64,000 nucleotides of DNA, from NCBI RefSeq assembly GCF_000341225.1, contig NZ_ANAC01000011.1, positions 186,001 through 250,000 of the forward strand, in the 5' to 3' direction. A program made the translations under genes and the position numbers. Below, piece after piece: positions 46,166 through 55,083 of this stretch (positions within the stretch are counted from its first letter, which is position 1; each line of letters starts with the position of its first letter). The notes beneath the pieces were generated by a model that saw only the letters and a list, made by a program, of their open reading frames with translations, did not search any database and was not told where the DNA came from. Origin of the DNA: Nocardiopsis alba DSM 43377 (GTDB taxonomy: Bacteria; Actinomycetota; Actinomycetes; Streptosporangiales; Streptosporangiaceae).

Positions 46166-47038
46166 ATGGATGTCGAACAGAGGGTGAGGCCGGTCTTCGG
46201 AGACGGGTGGGCCCGGCGGGTCGGGCGCCTCCTGTTCCGGCCGCTGGGGCCGGTGGACGGGGTGGCCCGCGCGGTCGAACTCGGATCCGGGTTGCAGCGG
46301 TCCACGGTGACCGGACGCCGGATCGCCGTGGACGACGTGGGTACGGGGGCCGACGCCACCGTGGTGGCCGCGCTCATGGCGCGGGCGCTCGCGCACCTGA
46401 GGCACGACCGGGTGCTGGTGGTGGACGCCAAGACAGGGGAGCCGTCGTTGGCGACCCGGCTGGGAGCCTCTGAGCCCGGGGACCTGGGCGCGACCGACGC
46501 GGCCGCGTTCGAAACGGTCCGTGACGGCCTCGGGCAGGTCACCGATCGGCTGTGGACGGCGCGCACCGACCCCGAGGACGGCGGAACGTACGCCTCGGGG
46601 CTGCTGCCCGTGTCCCGGTTCTTCGGGGTGACCCTGGTGGCCGGTGAACGGGGCGGCGGGTTCCTGGAGACGATGGCGGCCCGCGCGCACTCCCGGGTCC
46701 GGGTGGTGCGGGCGACCCGCGAGGAGGTGGTGCGCCTGGGGCGGGAACTCGACGATGTGGCCTCGGGCGAGAACGCGGCCGAACTCGCTCGGACCGTGGT
46801 GGTCCTGGCCCGGGAACAGGACGCGGGACAGGACCTCGACGTGACGCGCACGGCGCGGATCATCGAGGAGAGCGGGGCGGCGGTGATCGTCCTACCGCCC
46901 GATCGCCATCTGGAGCAGCGGATCGAGGCGCTGCCCGACCGGATCGCGGAGAGTACGCACCGGCTGGTGCAGGCGGTGGCGGTAGAGGCGCTGGCCCGGG
47001 CCGTCGACGGTGGATCGAGCACGGAGGGTGGACGATGA
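46166..47038 (+). CDS. Degenerate MinD/ParA-like protein of the T7SS operon
   Basis: A 290-residue protein with ATG 46166. The fold order fits SIMIBI-class ATPases: RRIAVDDVGTGADATVVAAL in place of the GKGGxGKT P-loop, then the beta strand DRVLVVDAKTGEPSLATRLG (MinD-like second strand with DxxxxxPS), LVVLAREQ-like TVVVLAREQDAG, and AAVIVLPPDRHLEQRIEALP. The catalytic Lys and Gly residues of the P-loop are missing, so ATP hydrolysis is unlikely. Active MinD-like proteins (EspI type) accompany ESX systems and often have Pro-rich N-termini. Here a separate Pro-rich protein overlaps its stop by 4 bases (ATGA), suggesting a split version of that architecture. Confidence 0.8.
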   Translation: MDVEQRVRPVFGDGWARRVGRLLFRPLGPVDGVARAVELGSGLQRSTVTGRRIAVDDVGTGADATVVAALMARALAHLRHDRVLVVDAKTGEPSLATRLGASEPGDLGATDAAAFETVRDGLGQVTDRLWTARTDPEDGGTYASGLLPVSRFFGVTLVAGERGGGFLETMAARAHSRVRVVRATREEVVRLGRELDDVASGENAAELARTVVVLAREQDAGQDLDVTRTARIIEESGAAVIVLPPDRHLEQRIEALPDRIAESTHRLVQAVAVEALARAVDGGSSTEGGR

Positions 47039-48984
47039 GCGCGGACGAGCGCACGCCCGAGGACGACCGTCCCGAAGAGGGGGCGGCCACCTCCGAGAAC
47101 GCGGAGGGAGGGCACTGGCACACGTTCCCGACCTCCTTCTCCGCTCCTTCCGGGGAGCAGGACCCCGTGGAGGGACCGGACCCCGACGACACGACCGTCC
47201 ACATGAAGAGGCCGGCCCTGCCCCTGTCCGACCCTCGGGAGGCGCGGGGACCGAAGCGGGATCCCGAGCCCTCGGCCACGCCGCCTTCCCCGGAGGAACC
47301 GGACGCCGACGACGTCACCGTGCGGATGGAGCGCCCGGCCCTGCCCCTGTCCGGACCGCAGAAGCCGCAGGGACCGAAGCGCGCACCGGAACCCTCGGGT
47401 CCCCAGCGCCCTCCGAGCGCCTCTCCCGGTGCGGGGCGGACCCCGTCGGGCCCCTCCGAACGGCAGGGACCTCCGCCGCCGCAGGCACCGTCCGGACCGC
47501 AACGGCCGCACGGTCCCGCCGGCGCGCCCTCGGGTCCTCGACCGCACCCCGGGCCCCCTTCCCCACCGGCCTCCGGCCCTCGGATCCCCTCGGGACCGCA
47601 GCGTCCTCCGTCCTCGCAGGCGCCGTCCGGTCCGCAGAACCCTCCGGGGAGATCCCCGGCCCAGGCGCCCTCGGGCCCTCAACGGCCTCCCGGGCCCCCT
47701 CCGGCCCAGGCTCCGTCGGGTCCGCAGCGTCCTCCGGCCGGGCCGGTCCCTCCCGCCTCGGCTCCGTCGGGTCCGCAGCGTCCTCCGGCCGGGCCGGTCC
47801 CTCCCGCCTCGGCTCCGTCGGGTCCGCAGCCTCCTCCCGGCGGCCCGCACGGTCCCTTCTCCGCGCCGTCCGGTCCGCAGAACCCCGCGGGCCGGTTCCC
47901 TCAGCATGCTCCGTCGGGCCCTCAGCACGCCCCGTCGGGTCCGCAGCGTCCTCCGGCCGGGCCGGTCCCTCCCGCCTCGGCTCCGTCGGGTCCGCAGCGT
48001 CCTCCGGCCGGGCCGGTCCCTCCCGCCTCGGCTCCGTCGGGTCCGCAGCACCCTCCAGGACCTCCCCGGCCAGGTCCGCGACGTCCCCAGGCCGGGCCGC
48101 CCGGCCCCGCCTCCGTGCCCTCCGGTCCGCAGAACCCTCCGGGCCGGTCCCCCGCGCAGCCGCCCTCGGGTCCCCGACGTCCGCTCGCCGGGCCGCCCGG
48201 GGCCGGCTCCGCGCCGTCCGGGCCGCAGCGACCTCCCGGACCGCCCGCGGCCCAGGCCCCGTCGGGTCCGCAGAGCCCCGCCGGGCCCGCACGCGACCTC
48301 TCTCTGGACACGATGGCCGAGGCCTTCCTCATGGGAACCCCGGTCGCCCCCACGGCGCCCACCGGGCCGTCGAGGGACGTCCCACCGGAACAGCGGCCGG
48401 ACACCGGGCCCCAGGCGCCTCGACCGCACCACGGGCCCCCGCCCACGCCTCCCAGAGGGGTGACGCCACCCTTCGCACCACCGGGGCCCTCCGAGACGCC
48501 CCGCCCTGCGGTCCCTCCGGCCACGCCGGGAACACCGGAGCCGGCCGTCACCCCCGCGGGCCCGCGGCCGACGGACCCGCCGTCCCCTCCTCGAGAGGCG
48601 GACGCGGCTCCCGCGACCCCTCCACGGGAGGAGGCCGCACCACCCGAACCTCCACGGGAGGAGCTCGCGTCTCCGCCGTCCCCCGCACCGGAGACGGTCA
48701 CGCCCCCACCCGCGCCTTCACCGGAGACGGCCCCGGCCCCCGCCCCGGTGGAGCCTCCCGCCCCGTTCGTCGAGGGGACCCCGGCCCCCGACGGAGAGGC
48801 CGCGGTCCCGGGTTTCCACGAACCGGGTCTCGTGTCGTGGACCGGCCCCGCCTCTGAGACGGACCGATCCGCGCCGATACCGGGCGGTTTCGAGGAGCGC
48901 GTGGCGAACGTGCCTCCGGTCCCCACGTCCTTCGTCGGAAGGACGCTCTTCCGAGCGAGCCTCGGACGCCTGAAGGTCGGCTGA
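47035..48984 (+). CDS. Long Pro-rich repeat protein coupled to the MinD-like gene
   Basis: A 649-residue protein whose ATG overlaps the upstream stop (ATGA). It starts with an acidic stretch and short motif pairs DDTTVHMKRPALPLS and DDVTVRMERPALPLS. About 300 residues of SGPQRPP-type repeats follow, including 17-residue units APSGPQRPPAGPVPPAS. A single hydrophobic motif LDTMAEAFLMGTPVAP lies near residue 425. A PPxE-rich region precedes the C-terminal ~50 residues, a conserved-looking end (FHEPGLVSWTGP; PTSFVGRTLFRASLGRLKVG). It is soluble and disordered. Pro-rich extensions occur on EspI-like proteins, so it may act as their scaffold. No enzymatic function is visible. Confidence 0.75.
   Translation: MSADERTPEDDRPEEGAATSENAEGGHWHTFPTSFSAPSGEQDPVEGPDPDDTTVHMKRPALPLSDPREARGPKRDPEPSATPPSPEEPDADDVTVRMERPALPLSGPQKPQGPKRAPEPSGPQRPPSASPGAGRTPSGPSERQGPPPPQAPSGPQRPHGPAGAPSGPRPHPGPPSPPASGPRIPSGPQRPPSSQAPSGPQNPPGRSPAQAPSGPQRPPGPPPAQAPSGPQRPPAGPVPPASAPSGPQRPPAGPVPPASAPSGPQPPPGGPHGPFSAPSGPQNPAGRFPQHAPSGPQHAPSGPQRPPAGPVPPASAPSGPQRPPAGPVPPASAPSGPQHPPGPPRPGPRRPQAGPPGPASVPSGPQNPPGRSPAQPPSGPRRPLAGPPGAGSAPSGPQRPPGPPAAQAPSGPQSPAGPARDLSLDTMAEAFLMGTPVAPTAPTGPSRDVPPEQRPDTGPQAPRPHHGPPPTPPRGVTPPFAPPGPSETPRPAVPPATPGTPEPAVTPAGPRPTDPPSPPREADAAPATPPREEAAPPEPPREELASPPSPAPETVTPPPAPSPETAPAPAPVEPPAPFVEGTPAPDGEAAVPGFHEPGLVSWTGPASETDRSAPIPGGFEERVANVPPVPTSFVGRTLFRASLGRLKVG
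47710..48030 (+). repeat. 51-bp tandem repeats within the Pro-rich gene
   Basis: Two near-identical pairs of 51-bp units, at 47710-47811 and 47929-48030, encode APSGPQRPPAGPVPPAS. The units are identical except for one base at the start of the third, so the duplication is recent and the number may vary between strains. Confidence 0.9.
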
Positions 48985-49046
48985 ACCGCACGGGAGCGCC
49001 TCGGCCCGAGTGAACGGGCGGGGCGCGTCCGCCTCCCCTGTGCGAA

Positions 49047-49063
49047 CGCGCCCCTGGGGCGCG
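49047..49063. terminator. Possible hairpin between convergent genes
   Basis: CGCGCCCC pairs with GGGGCGCG around a single T, and the 7-bp palindrome-like CACCGTC-C-GACGGTG lies at 49076-49090. Both are between the Pro-rich gene and the convergent GGDEF-like gene. Confidence 0.4.
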
Positions 49064-49261
49064 GACGTCCGCGCCCACCGTCCGACGGTGTCCCGGGCCG
49101 CCCTCTCGAGGGGGCCAGAAGACCCGAGGATCACCGTCGGACGGGGCCGCCGACCGGCCACGCTCCGTCCCCTCAGCGTCGCGCGGCGGTCGGCGGTGCC
49201 GCTCGGCACGGGCGCCTCCCCCTCGAGGAGGGCCCTCACGCGCCGAACGGCGGTCGGAAGG

Positions 49262-50023
49262 TCATACGTCGGCGCGGTCACCCCCGCCGTCCAGGGAGTC
49301 GAGCAGAGCCGAGGCCTCACGGTGGGACGAGGGGAGCGGAGCCGACCACACCGCGGCCCCGTGCTCCCAACAGACCTCGTCCCTCAACCGGGTCAGGGAG
49401 CCGTTCGCGTCCGGGTCCTCGGTGGCGATCACCGCGATCCGCGCCCGATTGACCAGGCACACCGACTCTCCACGGGTGAAGAAACGACGTAGTTCGTGGC
49501 CGAGCACGATCAGCCGTGCCGTCCGCCGCCAGGGGTCGAGCGCCGGGTCCAGGGCCACCACGACCAGGTGGTGCCCGAACGCGGCCGGGACCCCGTCCTC
49601 GACACCCCGATAGAGCTCCCCCACCCGGGTGCGCAGGTATTCGCTGTTGGCCAGACCGGTCAACGGGTCCTGACAGTCGCCCCGGCTACGGCCGCCCCGC
49701 TCCCAGCCCTCCGCCAGCGAACGGGCCAGGGGGAGCGGCACCTGCTCCCAGCCGACGGCCCGGGCGAAGGCGTCGAGATCCTCCAAGGACGGACCGATAC
49801 CGAACCCCGCCCGGGCCCGCGCCTCTCCGAGACGGGCGCAGGGACCGGACAGGTCGTCACCGGCTACATGAGCCGTGCACAGGGCGTCCACCGAAGGCGT
49901 CCACCAGTCCTCGAACCGGCCCCAACCCACCTCACGTGATCGACGTCTCCACGGCGCACGCAGCTCCCGGGCACGATGGAGCATTCGGTCCCGCGCTCCG
50001 GAACCCACCTCGGTCTCGCCCAT
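49262..50023 (-). CDS. Degenerate GGDEF-like protein
   Basis: A 253-residue protein, ATG 50023 chosen with GGAAGC upstream; GTG 50116 would add 31 basic residues. The N-terminal half is helical (MLHRARELRAPWRRRSREVG; SLEDLDAFARAVGWEQVP). Residues ~135-250 have the GGDEF fold entry DPLTGLANSEYLRTRVGELY, a nucleotide-cyclase signature start, then HLVVVALDPAL, RGESVCLVNRARIAVIATED and the C-terminal LPSSHREASALLDSLDGG. There is no GG(D/E)EF active loop; it reads GESVCLVN at that place, so cyclic-di-GMP synthesis is not expected. Possibly a regulatory or GTP-sensing module. It diverges from the fused sigma factor. Confidence 0.7.
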   Translation of the reverse strand: MGETEVGSGARDRMLHRARELRAPWRRRSREVGWGRFEDWWTPSVDALCTAHVAGDDLSGPCARLGEARARAGFGIGPSLEDLDAFARAVGWEQVPLPLARSLAEGWERGGRSRGDCQDPLTGLANSEYLRTRVGELYRGVEDGVPAAFGHHLVVVALDPALDPWRRTARLIVLGHELRRFFTRGESVCLVNRARIAVIATEDPDANGSLTRLRDEVCWEHGAAVWSAPLPSSHREASALLDSLDGGGDRADV

Positions 50024-50253
50024 TGCTTCCGCTCCCGGTCGTCGTTCTCCCAGGTGAACGAAGTCGGCCCGCGCCCCCGCGACGGGCCGTCTCCGTTCGC
50101 CCTCACCCCTAATCACGGAGATCGGTGGCGCCCATGACGCGGATACGGGATATTTTTTCGAGCACGTGTTTTCGGACGCCGATAACCCCCGCCCCCCGAA
50201 CCCGGTTCCGGCGTGTGGCGGGGGCGGCCCAAGAGTTGAAAGGGCGCCGCGGG

Positions 50254-53169
50254 GTGACCGACGCCGATGGGGAGTACACAGAGACGCTTCTCGGGGACGC
50301 CGAGATCATCCGACAGGTCAAAGCCGGTGACAACGCGGCCTTCGGAACCCTCTACGAGCGTCACGCCGGAGCGGCCCGAGGGCTGGCCAGACAGCTCCTG
50401 AGAGGCGAGGCCGAGGTCGAGGACGCCGTCGCCGAGGCGTTCACCAAGGTGCTCAGCGTCATACAGCGAGGGGGAGGGCCCACCGACGCCTTCCGCCCCT
50501 ACCTGCTCACGGCGGTGCGCAACGCCGCCTACGACCGGGGGAGAGGCGAGAAGCGCCAGGTCGTCACGGACGACATGGAGAGCTTCGACGCCGGAGAGCC
50601 CTTCGTCGACCCGGCACTGGAGGGGCTGGAACGTTCGCTGATCGCGCGCGCCTTCCTCTCCCTGCCCGAACGTTGGCAGTCGGTCCTGTGGCACACCGAG
50701 ATCGAAGGGGTCAAACCCGCCGAGGCGGCGACCATCCTCGGCATGAACCCCAACGGGGTGGCGGCCCTGGCCTACCGCGCCCGCGAGGGGCTGCGCCAGG
50801 CCTACCTCCAGATGCACCTGGCGGGCAGTGGGACCGCGGAGGCCTGCCGTCCCACCATCGGCCTTCTGGGCGCCTACGTGCGCGGAGGTCTGTCCAAACG
50901 CGACACCACCAAGGTCGACCGGCACATGGACGACTGCGGCGAGTGCCGTGAGGTGTACGCGGAGCTGATGGACGTCAACGTCGGACTGCGCGGGGTCATG
51001 CTGCCCCTGGTGGTCGGCTTCGGCGCCACGGGCTACCTGGCCTCCGTCCCCGGCGCGACGGCCGGCGGCGCCTGGTGGAATCGGATGTCCCGAAGAGGGC
51101 AGCAGGCCACGGCCGGAGCCGCGGCGGCCGCCGGCATGGCGGTCGCCGTCGCCTTCGCCCTGGTCGGCGGGGACACACCGATCCCCGAGGAGCCGTCCCC
51201 GGCCGCGGCACCGCCGATCGACGCCCCCGCCGAGGACCCGCCGCCCCCGGCCCAGGACACCCCCGACGACCCGCCGCCCGCCACGCCGGACGAGCCCGCT
51301 CCGGTACCGGCCCCGCCCGCCGACGTTCCCCTGGAGGAGGTCCCGGACCCGCCCGCGCCCCAGGAACCGGACGCCCCGGCACCGGAGGATCCGGCACCGG
51401 AGGACCCCCAGGAGGACCCGCCGCCCGCCCCCGAGGAGCCCGAACCCGAACCGGCCCCCGAGGAACCGCTGCCCGAGTTCGCCGTGGGCATCGACCCGGT
51501 CGGGTCGCTCGTGCCGGGCAGCGAGGGGATCATGGTCCTCGACGTGCTCAACACCGGGCAGGACACGGCCGAGGACGTCCTCGCCCAGATCACCCTCCCT
51601 CCCGGAGTGGAGATGATCTCCTCCGGCGGAGCCGGCAACGCGGTCCCGATGGCCTCCGGTAACGGTGACTGGGGCTGTTCGGCCGGGAGCGGCGGCGGTG
51701 AATGCGTGCGTTCGGGCATGGCCGCGGGAGAGAGCAGCACCCACTTCCTCGACGTTCGGGTGGCCCCCGACGCCGACGTGGACGTGCCCGCCGGGGTCGT
51801 GATCTCCTCTGGGAACGTGAGCCATCGGGCCACCGGCGAACGCGGGGTCACCTCCGAAGGGATCCCCGCCCGGTACGCCACGGCGGGGCAGGTGCGCACG
51901 GAGGCCGTCGGCAACTCCCTCATGACCTGTACCGAACCCGAGGAGTCGAAGAAGCCCACCTGGCCGTGGCCCTGGTGGGGCACCCCCGGGATACCGGAGA
52001 CCCCCGAGGCCCTTCCCGGGCCGACCCCTCCCGCCCCGACGGAGGACCCCGGGCCCACCCTCCCGCTCCCCGAACAGGAGGACGCCGACCTCGGGCGGGC
52101 CCCCGCCGACCACGTCTCTCCCGAGGACGCGGGCGAGGCCCTCGACGACCTGCTCGGCGGAGGCGGGGAAGGCACACCCGACGGACCGCCCGGATACCCG
52201 ACCCCGGAGGCGCCGTCCCCCGAGGACGAGGACCCCGCTCCGACCGGACCTCCCCTGACACCCGAACCCCCCGAGCTTCCCGGGGAGACCGTCGAACCCA
52301 CCGACCCGGGCGAAGACCACCGGGACGAGGACGACGAGGACGAACCGGAGGAGCACGAGGAGGGCGACTGCGCCCAGGCCCGCGCCCGCTCCGGGGAGGG
52401 CATCGACAACGACAACTGGGTGATGGCCCCGCTCGACCGCGACCAGGACCCCACGACCACCTCCTCCAGCTCCGCCACCTGGTCCCTTCCCGAGGGCGGT
52501 TCGGTCCGCTGGGCCGGGCTGTACTTCTCCGCCTCCGGGGACCCGGGCGTGCCGACCGCGCGGGTGAAGGGGCCGGGCATGGCCGCCTACACCACCGTCA
52601 CCGCCACCGAGACCCGCTCCGCCGACCTGCCCGCCTACTCGGCCTACCAGTCGTTCGCCGACGTCACCGACCTGGTGCGCGCCTCCGGCGGCGGGCAGTG
52701 GTGGGTCGCCGACGTCCCCGCCCAAGAGGGGCGCGGCGTCTACGCGGGCTGGAGCCTGGTCCTGGTCCTGGAGGACCCCGCCGTGGAGGGGTACCAGCAG
52801 GCGATGGTCCTGGACGAGACCTCGGCGGTCTTCCAGGACTCGAACGGAACGGCCTTCCCGGTCTCGGGGCTGCTCCCGACGGCGGTCCGGACCGGGGTCG
52901 ACGTGGTCGCCTGGGAAGGGGACGCCGAATTGGGCGGCGACCGTGTCCTGATCGACGGTGTCCCCCACGCCCCTTCCGAAGGGCCGGGAACCGTCGACAA
53001 CGCCTTCGTGGGTTCCGCGCGTGGAGCGGACGGGGATCCGATGACCTTCGGTACCGACGTGACGCGATTCGACGCGGTGCTCGGCAGGGAATCGGAAATC
53101 CGAATCCTCTCCGAACAGGACGCGCTACTGGTGGGGGTCATCGCACTCGCGGCCCCTATGCGCACCTGA
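50254..53169 (+). CDS. ECF sigma factor fused to zf-HC2 anti-sigma, membrane helix and large surface region
   Basis: A 971-residue protein from GTG 50254 (a frame to 50125 is open but less well supported). Residues ~13-75 are sigma region 2 (LYERHAGAARGLARQLLRGE; VEDAVAEAFTKVL). Residues ~135-190 are region 4 (LPERWQSVLWHTEIEGVKPA; AATILGMNPNGVAALAYRAR). Residues ~200-245 form a zinc-binding anti-sigma domain with DRHMDDCGECREVY (HxxxCxxC). Membrane helices follow (LPLVVGFGATGYLASV; ~285-305 AAAAAGMAVAVAFALVGG). The rest is extracellular: ~130 Pro/Glu residues, a DUF11-like domain (MVLDVLNTGQDTAEDVLAQI), a second Pro-rich stretch and a C-terminal beta-rich domain (WSLPEGGSVRWAGLYFSASG). This is the layout of ECF52/53-type sigma factors, where surface sensing controls a tethered sigma domain. 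It lies in the T7SS locus. Confidence 0.88.
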   Translation: MTDADGEYTETLLGDAEIIRQVKAGDNAAFGTLYERHAGAARGLARQLLRGEAEVEDAVAEAFTKVLSVIQRGGGPTDAFRPYLLTAVRNAAYDRGRGEKRQVVTDDMESFDAGEPFVDPALEGLERSLIARAFLSLPERWQSVLWHTEIEGVKPAEAATILGMNPNGVAALAYRAREGLRQAYLQMHLAGSGTAEACRPTIGLLGAYVRGGLSKRDTTKVDRHMDDCGECREVYAELMDVNVGLRGVMLPLVVGFGATGYLASVPGATAGGAWWNRMSRRGQQATAGAAAAAGMAVAVAFALVGGDTPIPEEPSPAAAPPIDAPAEDPPPPAQDTPDDPPPATPDEPAPVPAPPADVPLEEVPDPPAPQEPDAPAPEDPAPEDPQEDPPPAPEEPEPEPAPEEPLPEFAVGIDPVGSLVPGSEGIMVLDVLNTGQDTAEDVLAQITLPPGVEMISSGGAGNAVPMASGNGDWGCSAGSGGGECVRSGMAAGESSTHFLDVRVAPDADVDVPAGVVISSGNVSHRATGERGVTSEGIPARYATAGQVRTEAVGNSLMTCTEPEESKKPTWPWPWWGTPGIPETPEALPGPTPPAPTEDPGPTLPLPEQEDADLGRAPADHVSPEDAGEALDDLLGGGGEGTPDGPPGYPTPEAPSPEDEDPAPTGPPLTPEPPELPGETVEPTDPGEDHRDEDDEDEPEEHEEGDCAQARARSGEGIDNDNWVMAPLDRDQDPTTTSSSSATWSLPEGGSVRWAGLYFSASGDPGVPTARVKGPGMAAYTTVTATETRSADLPAYSAYQSFADVTDLVRASGGGQWWVADVPAQEGRGVYAGWSLVLVLEDPAVEGYQQAMVLDETSAVFQDSNGTAFPVSGLLPTAVRTGVDVVAWEGDAELGGDRVLIDGVPHAPSEGPGTVDNAFVGSARGADGDPMTFGTDVTRFDAVLGRESEIRILSEQDALLVGVIALAAPMRT

Positions 53170-53356
53170 TCCCGGTTATCGAGGCGCTGTTCACAGCGCT
53201 CGGAAAACCACGGACATCCAGGGGAATCGCCGTTGAGTAGCAAGACCATAACCGTGGGTATTCACAGGCGGAACGCAAAACCAGACGGATTTGGCTAGGC
53301 TGTGCCCCGGTCATGGATATGGCCCCAGAGATCGACAGGGAAGGGGGCGGTGTCAC

Positions 53357-55057
53357 GTGGACCGTTGCGCGTTGTTCGTCGACGCGGGATACCTTCTCGC
53401 CGACGGCGCGATGGCCGTACACGGAACCCGTAACCGGGATTCCGTCGCCTGGGACTATTCCGGTCTCGTCCAGTTCCTCAACGAGGTCGCGCGAGACCGC
53501 ACGGGGCTGCCGCTCCTGCGCTGCTACTGGTACGAGGCGATCGCCGACGACCGGAGGACCCAGGAACAGGACGGCATCGCCGACATCCCCGGCATCAAGT
53601 TCAGAGCCGCCCGGATCCGCCCGGGGCGCCGCGAGGGCGTGGAGAGCTACGTCCAACGCGACCTGACCACACTCGCCCGGACCGGTGTCCTGTGCGATGC
53701 GGTCCTGGTCAGCGGGGACGAGGACATGGCCCCGGTGGTCGCCGACGTCCAGGAGATGGGCGTGCGCGTCACCGTCGTGCACATCTCGGTGGAGGGCAAC
53801 TGGACCATCTCCCGGTCCCTGCGCCAGGAGTGCGACGACCTCATCGAGATCGGCGCGGGCCACCTGCGCCCCCACGTCGAACTGCTCTCCGGCGGCGGAT
53901 CCACCCAGGAGAACGCCGCCAAGACGACCACCCCCTTCGCCAACGGGCGCGCCACACCGGTCCCCGAACAGGCGCCCGCCCGCCCCCGCTCCGCGGAACG
54001 AGGGCGTCGCGCCCAGCCCGAACAGCCCGCCGACACCTCCACCGGCGGACTGGAGGCCATGTTCGCCGGCACCGGCGGACAGTCCGTCCCCCAGGGCAGC
54101 GCCATGGAGCAACTGCGCGCCATGCGACGCTCCCTCGCCCAGCAACGCGGCGACCACCTGGCTGGCTCCGGCGGAGAGAACAGGGCCTCCGGGGGCATCG
54201 ACGCCAACGGCTTCCCCACCGGGGGACAACCGGTCAACGGCGCCGCCGCCTACCCGGGCTCCCCCGCGGGCCAGAACGGCCAGACCCCCTACCCGCCCCC
54301 GAGCACCGGCGCCCACCAGTCGATGCGCGGCGCCGAACCGAACGGCTACGGCCTTCCCTCGGCGCCCCCGAACGGCACGGCCCCCGGCCTCGGTACGGGC
54401 CCTGCGGGCTACGACAGCACCGGACCCCAGCCCGGGTTCGGTGGTGGCACCGGACCCCAACCGGCCTTCGGAGGTACCGGCCCCCAGGCCGCCTTCGACC
54501 CCGGAACGGGCCCGCAGGTCTCCTTCGCCACCGACGCCCCCCAGGGACCTCCGCCCCGCAGAACCCCACCCGCACCCGACCCCAGATACGGGGGCGGCCC
54601 CGGTGAGGACCAGGGTTTCGGAGGTGGGTCGGACCCAAACCCTACCTATGGGACCAGTACGGAAGCTGACGCCGCACGCCGCGGTGGCGCCGACCCCCGT
54701 TTCGGGGAGCGGCGGCCTACTGGTCCCGAGTACGACGACCGATTCGGCCCCAGGGGACACCAGGAATCCGCCCCCAGTCCTGGATATGCCCAGCAGACGG
54801 GCCCCGCCCCGCATACCGTTGATGAAGCGGTGCATGTCGCGCACAGGGAAGGGAACGACTTCGCGGAGTCGATCGCACGCGAGGCTCCGGCCCTATGGGT
54901 GGAGGCGGTTCTGGCCAGACGGCCACGAATGCCCTCCGACCTGGAGGCCCGCCTGCTTCAGGGCTCCTCGCTCCCGATCGACCACCTGTTGCGCGACGAG
55001 GTCCGTGACGGACTGCGCCAAGGGTTCTGGCAGGCCCTGGAACGTGCCAGGACCTGA
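53357..55057 (+). CDS. NYN-domain (PIN-like) protein with long disordered region
   Basis: A 566-residue protein from GTG 53357, with AAGGGGG eight bases upstream. Residues 1-165 are an NYN/LabA-like nuclease fold: CALFVDAGYLLAD (first catalytic Asp), LRCYWYEAIAD, DIPGIKFRAARI, GVESYVQRDLTTLARTG, and CDAVLVSGDEDMAPVVADVQ with GVRVTVVHI (second acidic cluster SGDEDM). Residues ~185-480 are Pro/Gly-rich with repeated GTGPQ motifs. The C-terminal ~75 residues are a helical module (EAVHVAHREGNDFAESIARE; LRDEVRDGLRQGFWQALERA). NYN proteins usually act on RNA; the target here is unknown. It ends the T7SS-type region together with the TPR protein 27 bases downstream. Confidence 0.88.
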   Translation: MDRCALFVDAGYLLADGAMAVHGTRNRDSVAWDYSGLVQFLNEVARDRTGLPLLRCYWYEAIADDRRTQEQDGIADIPGIKFRAARIRPGRREGVESYVQRDLTTLARTGVLCDAVLVSGDEDMAPVVADVQEMGVRVTVVHISVEGNWTISRSLRQECDDLIEIGAGHLRPHVELLSGGGSTQENAAKTTTPFANGRATPVPEQAPARPRSAERGRRAQPEQPADTSTGGLEAMFAGTGGQSVPQGSAMEQLRAMRRSLAQQRGDHLAGSGGENRASGGIDANGFPTGGQPVNGAAAYPGSPAGQNGQTPYPPPSTGAHQSMRGAEPNGYGLPSAPPNGTAPGLGTGPAGYDSTGPQPGFGGGTGPQPAFGGTGPQAAFDPGTGPQVSFATDAPQGPPPRRTPPAPDPRYGGGPGEDQGFGGGSDPNPTYGTSTEADAARRGGADPRFGERRPTGPEYDDRFGPRGHQESAPSPGYAQQTGPAPHTVDEAVHVAHREGNDFAESIAREAPALWVEAVLARRPRMPSDLEARLLQGSSLPIDHLLRDEVRDGLRQGFWQALERART

Positions 55058-55083
55058 TCGGCGCGCGGGAGTGCGAGTAGGGG

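Noticed and set aside
47400..48300. Regular short repeats as a possible CRISPR array
   Set aside because: The repeats keep the reading frame, encode Pro-rich units and have no unique spacers between identical repeats.
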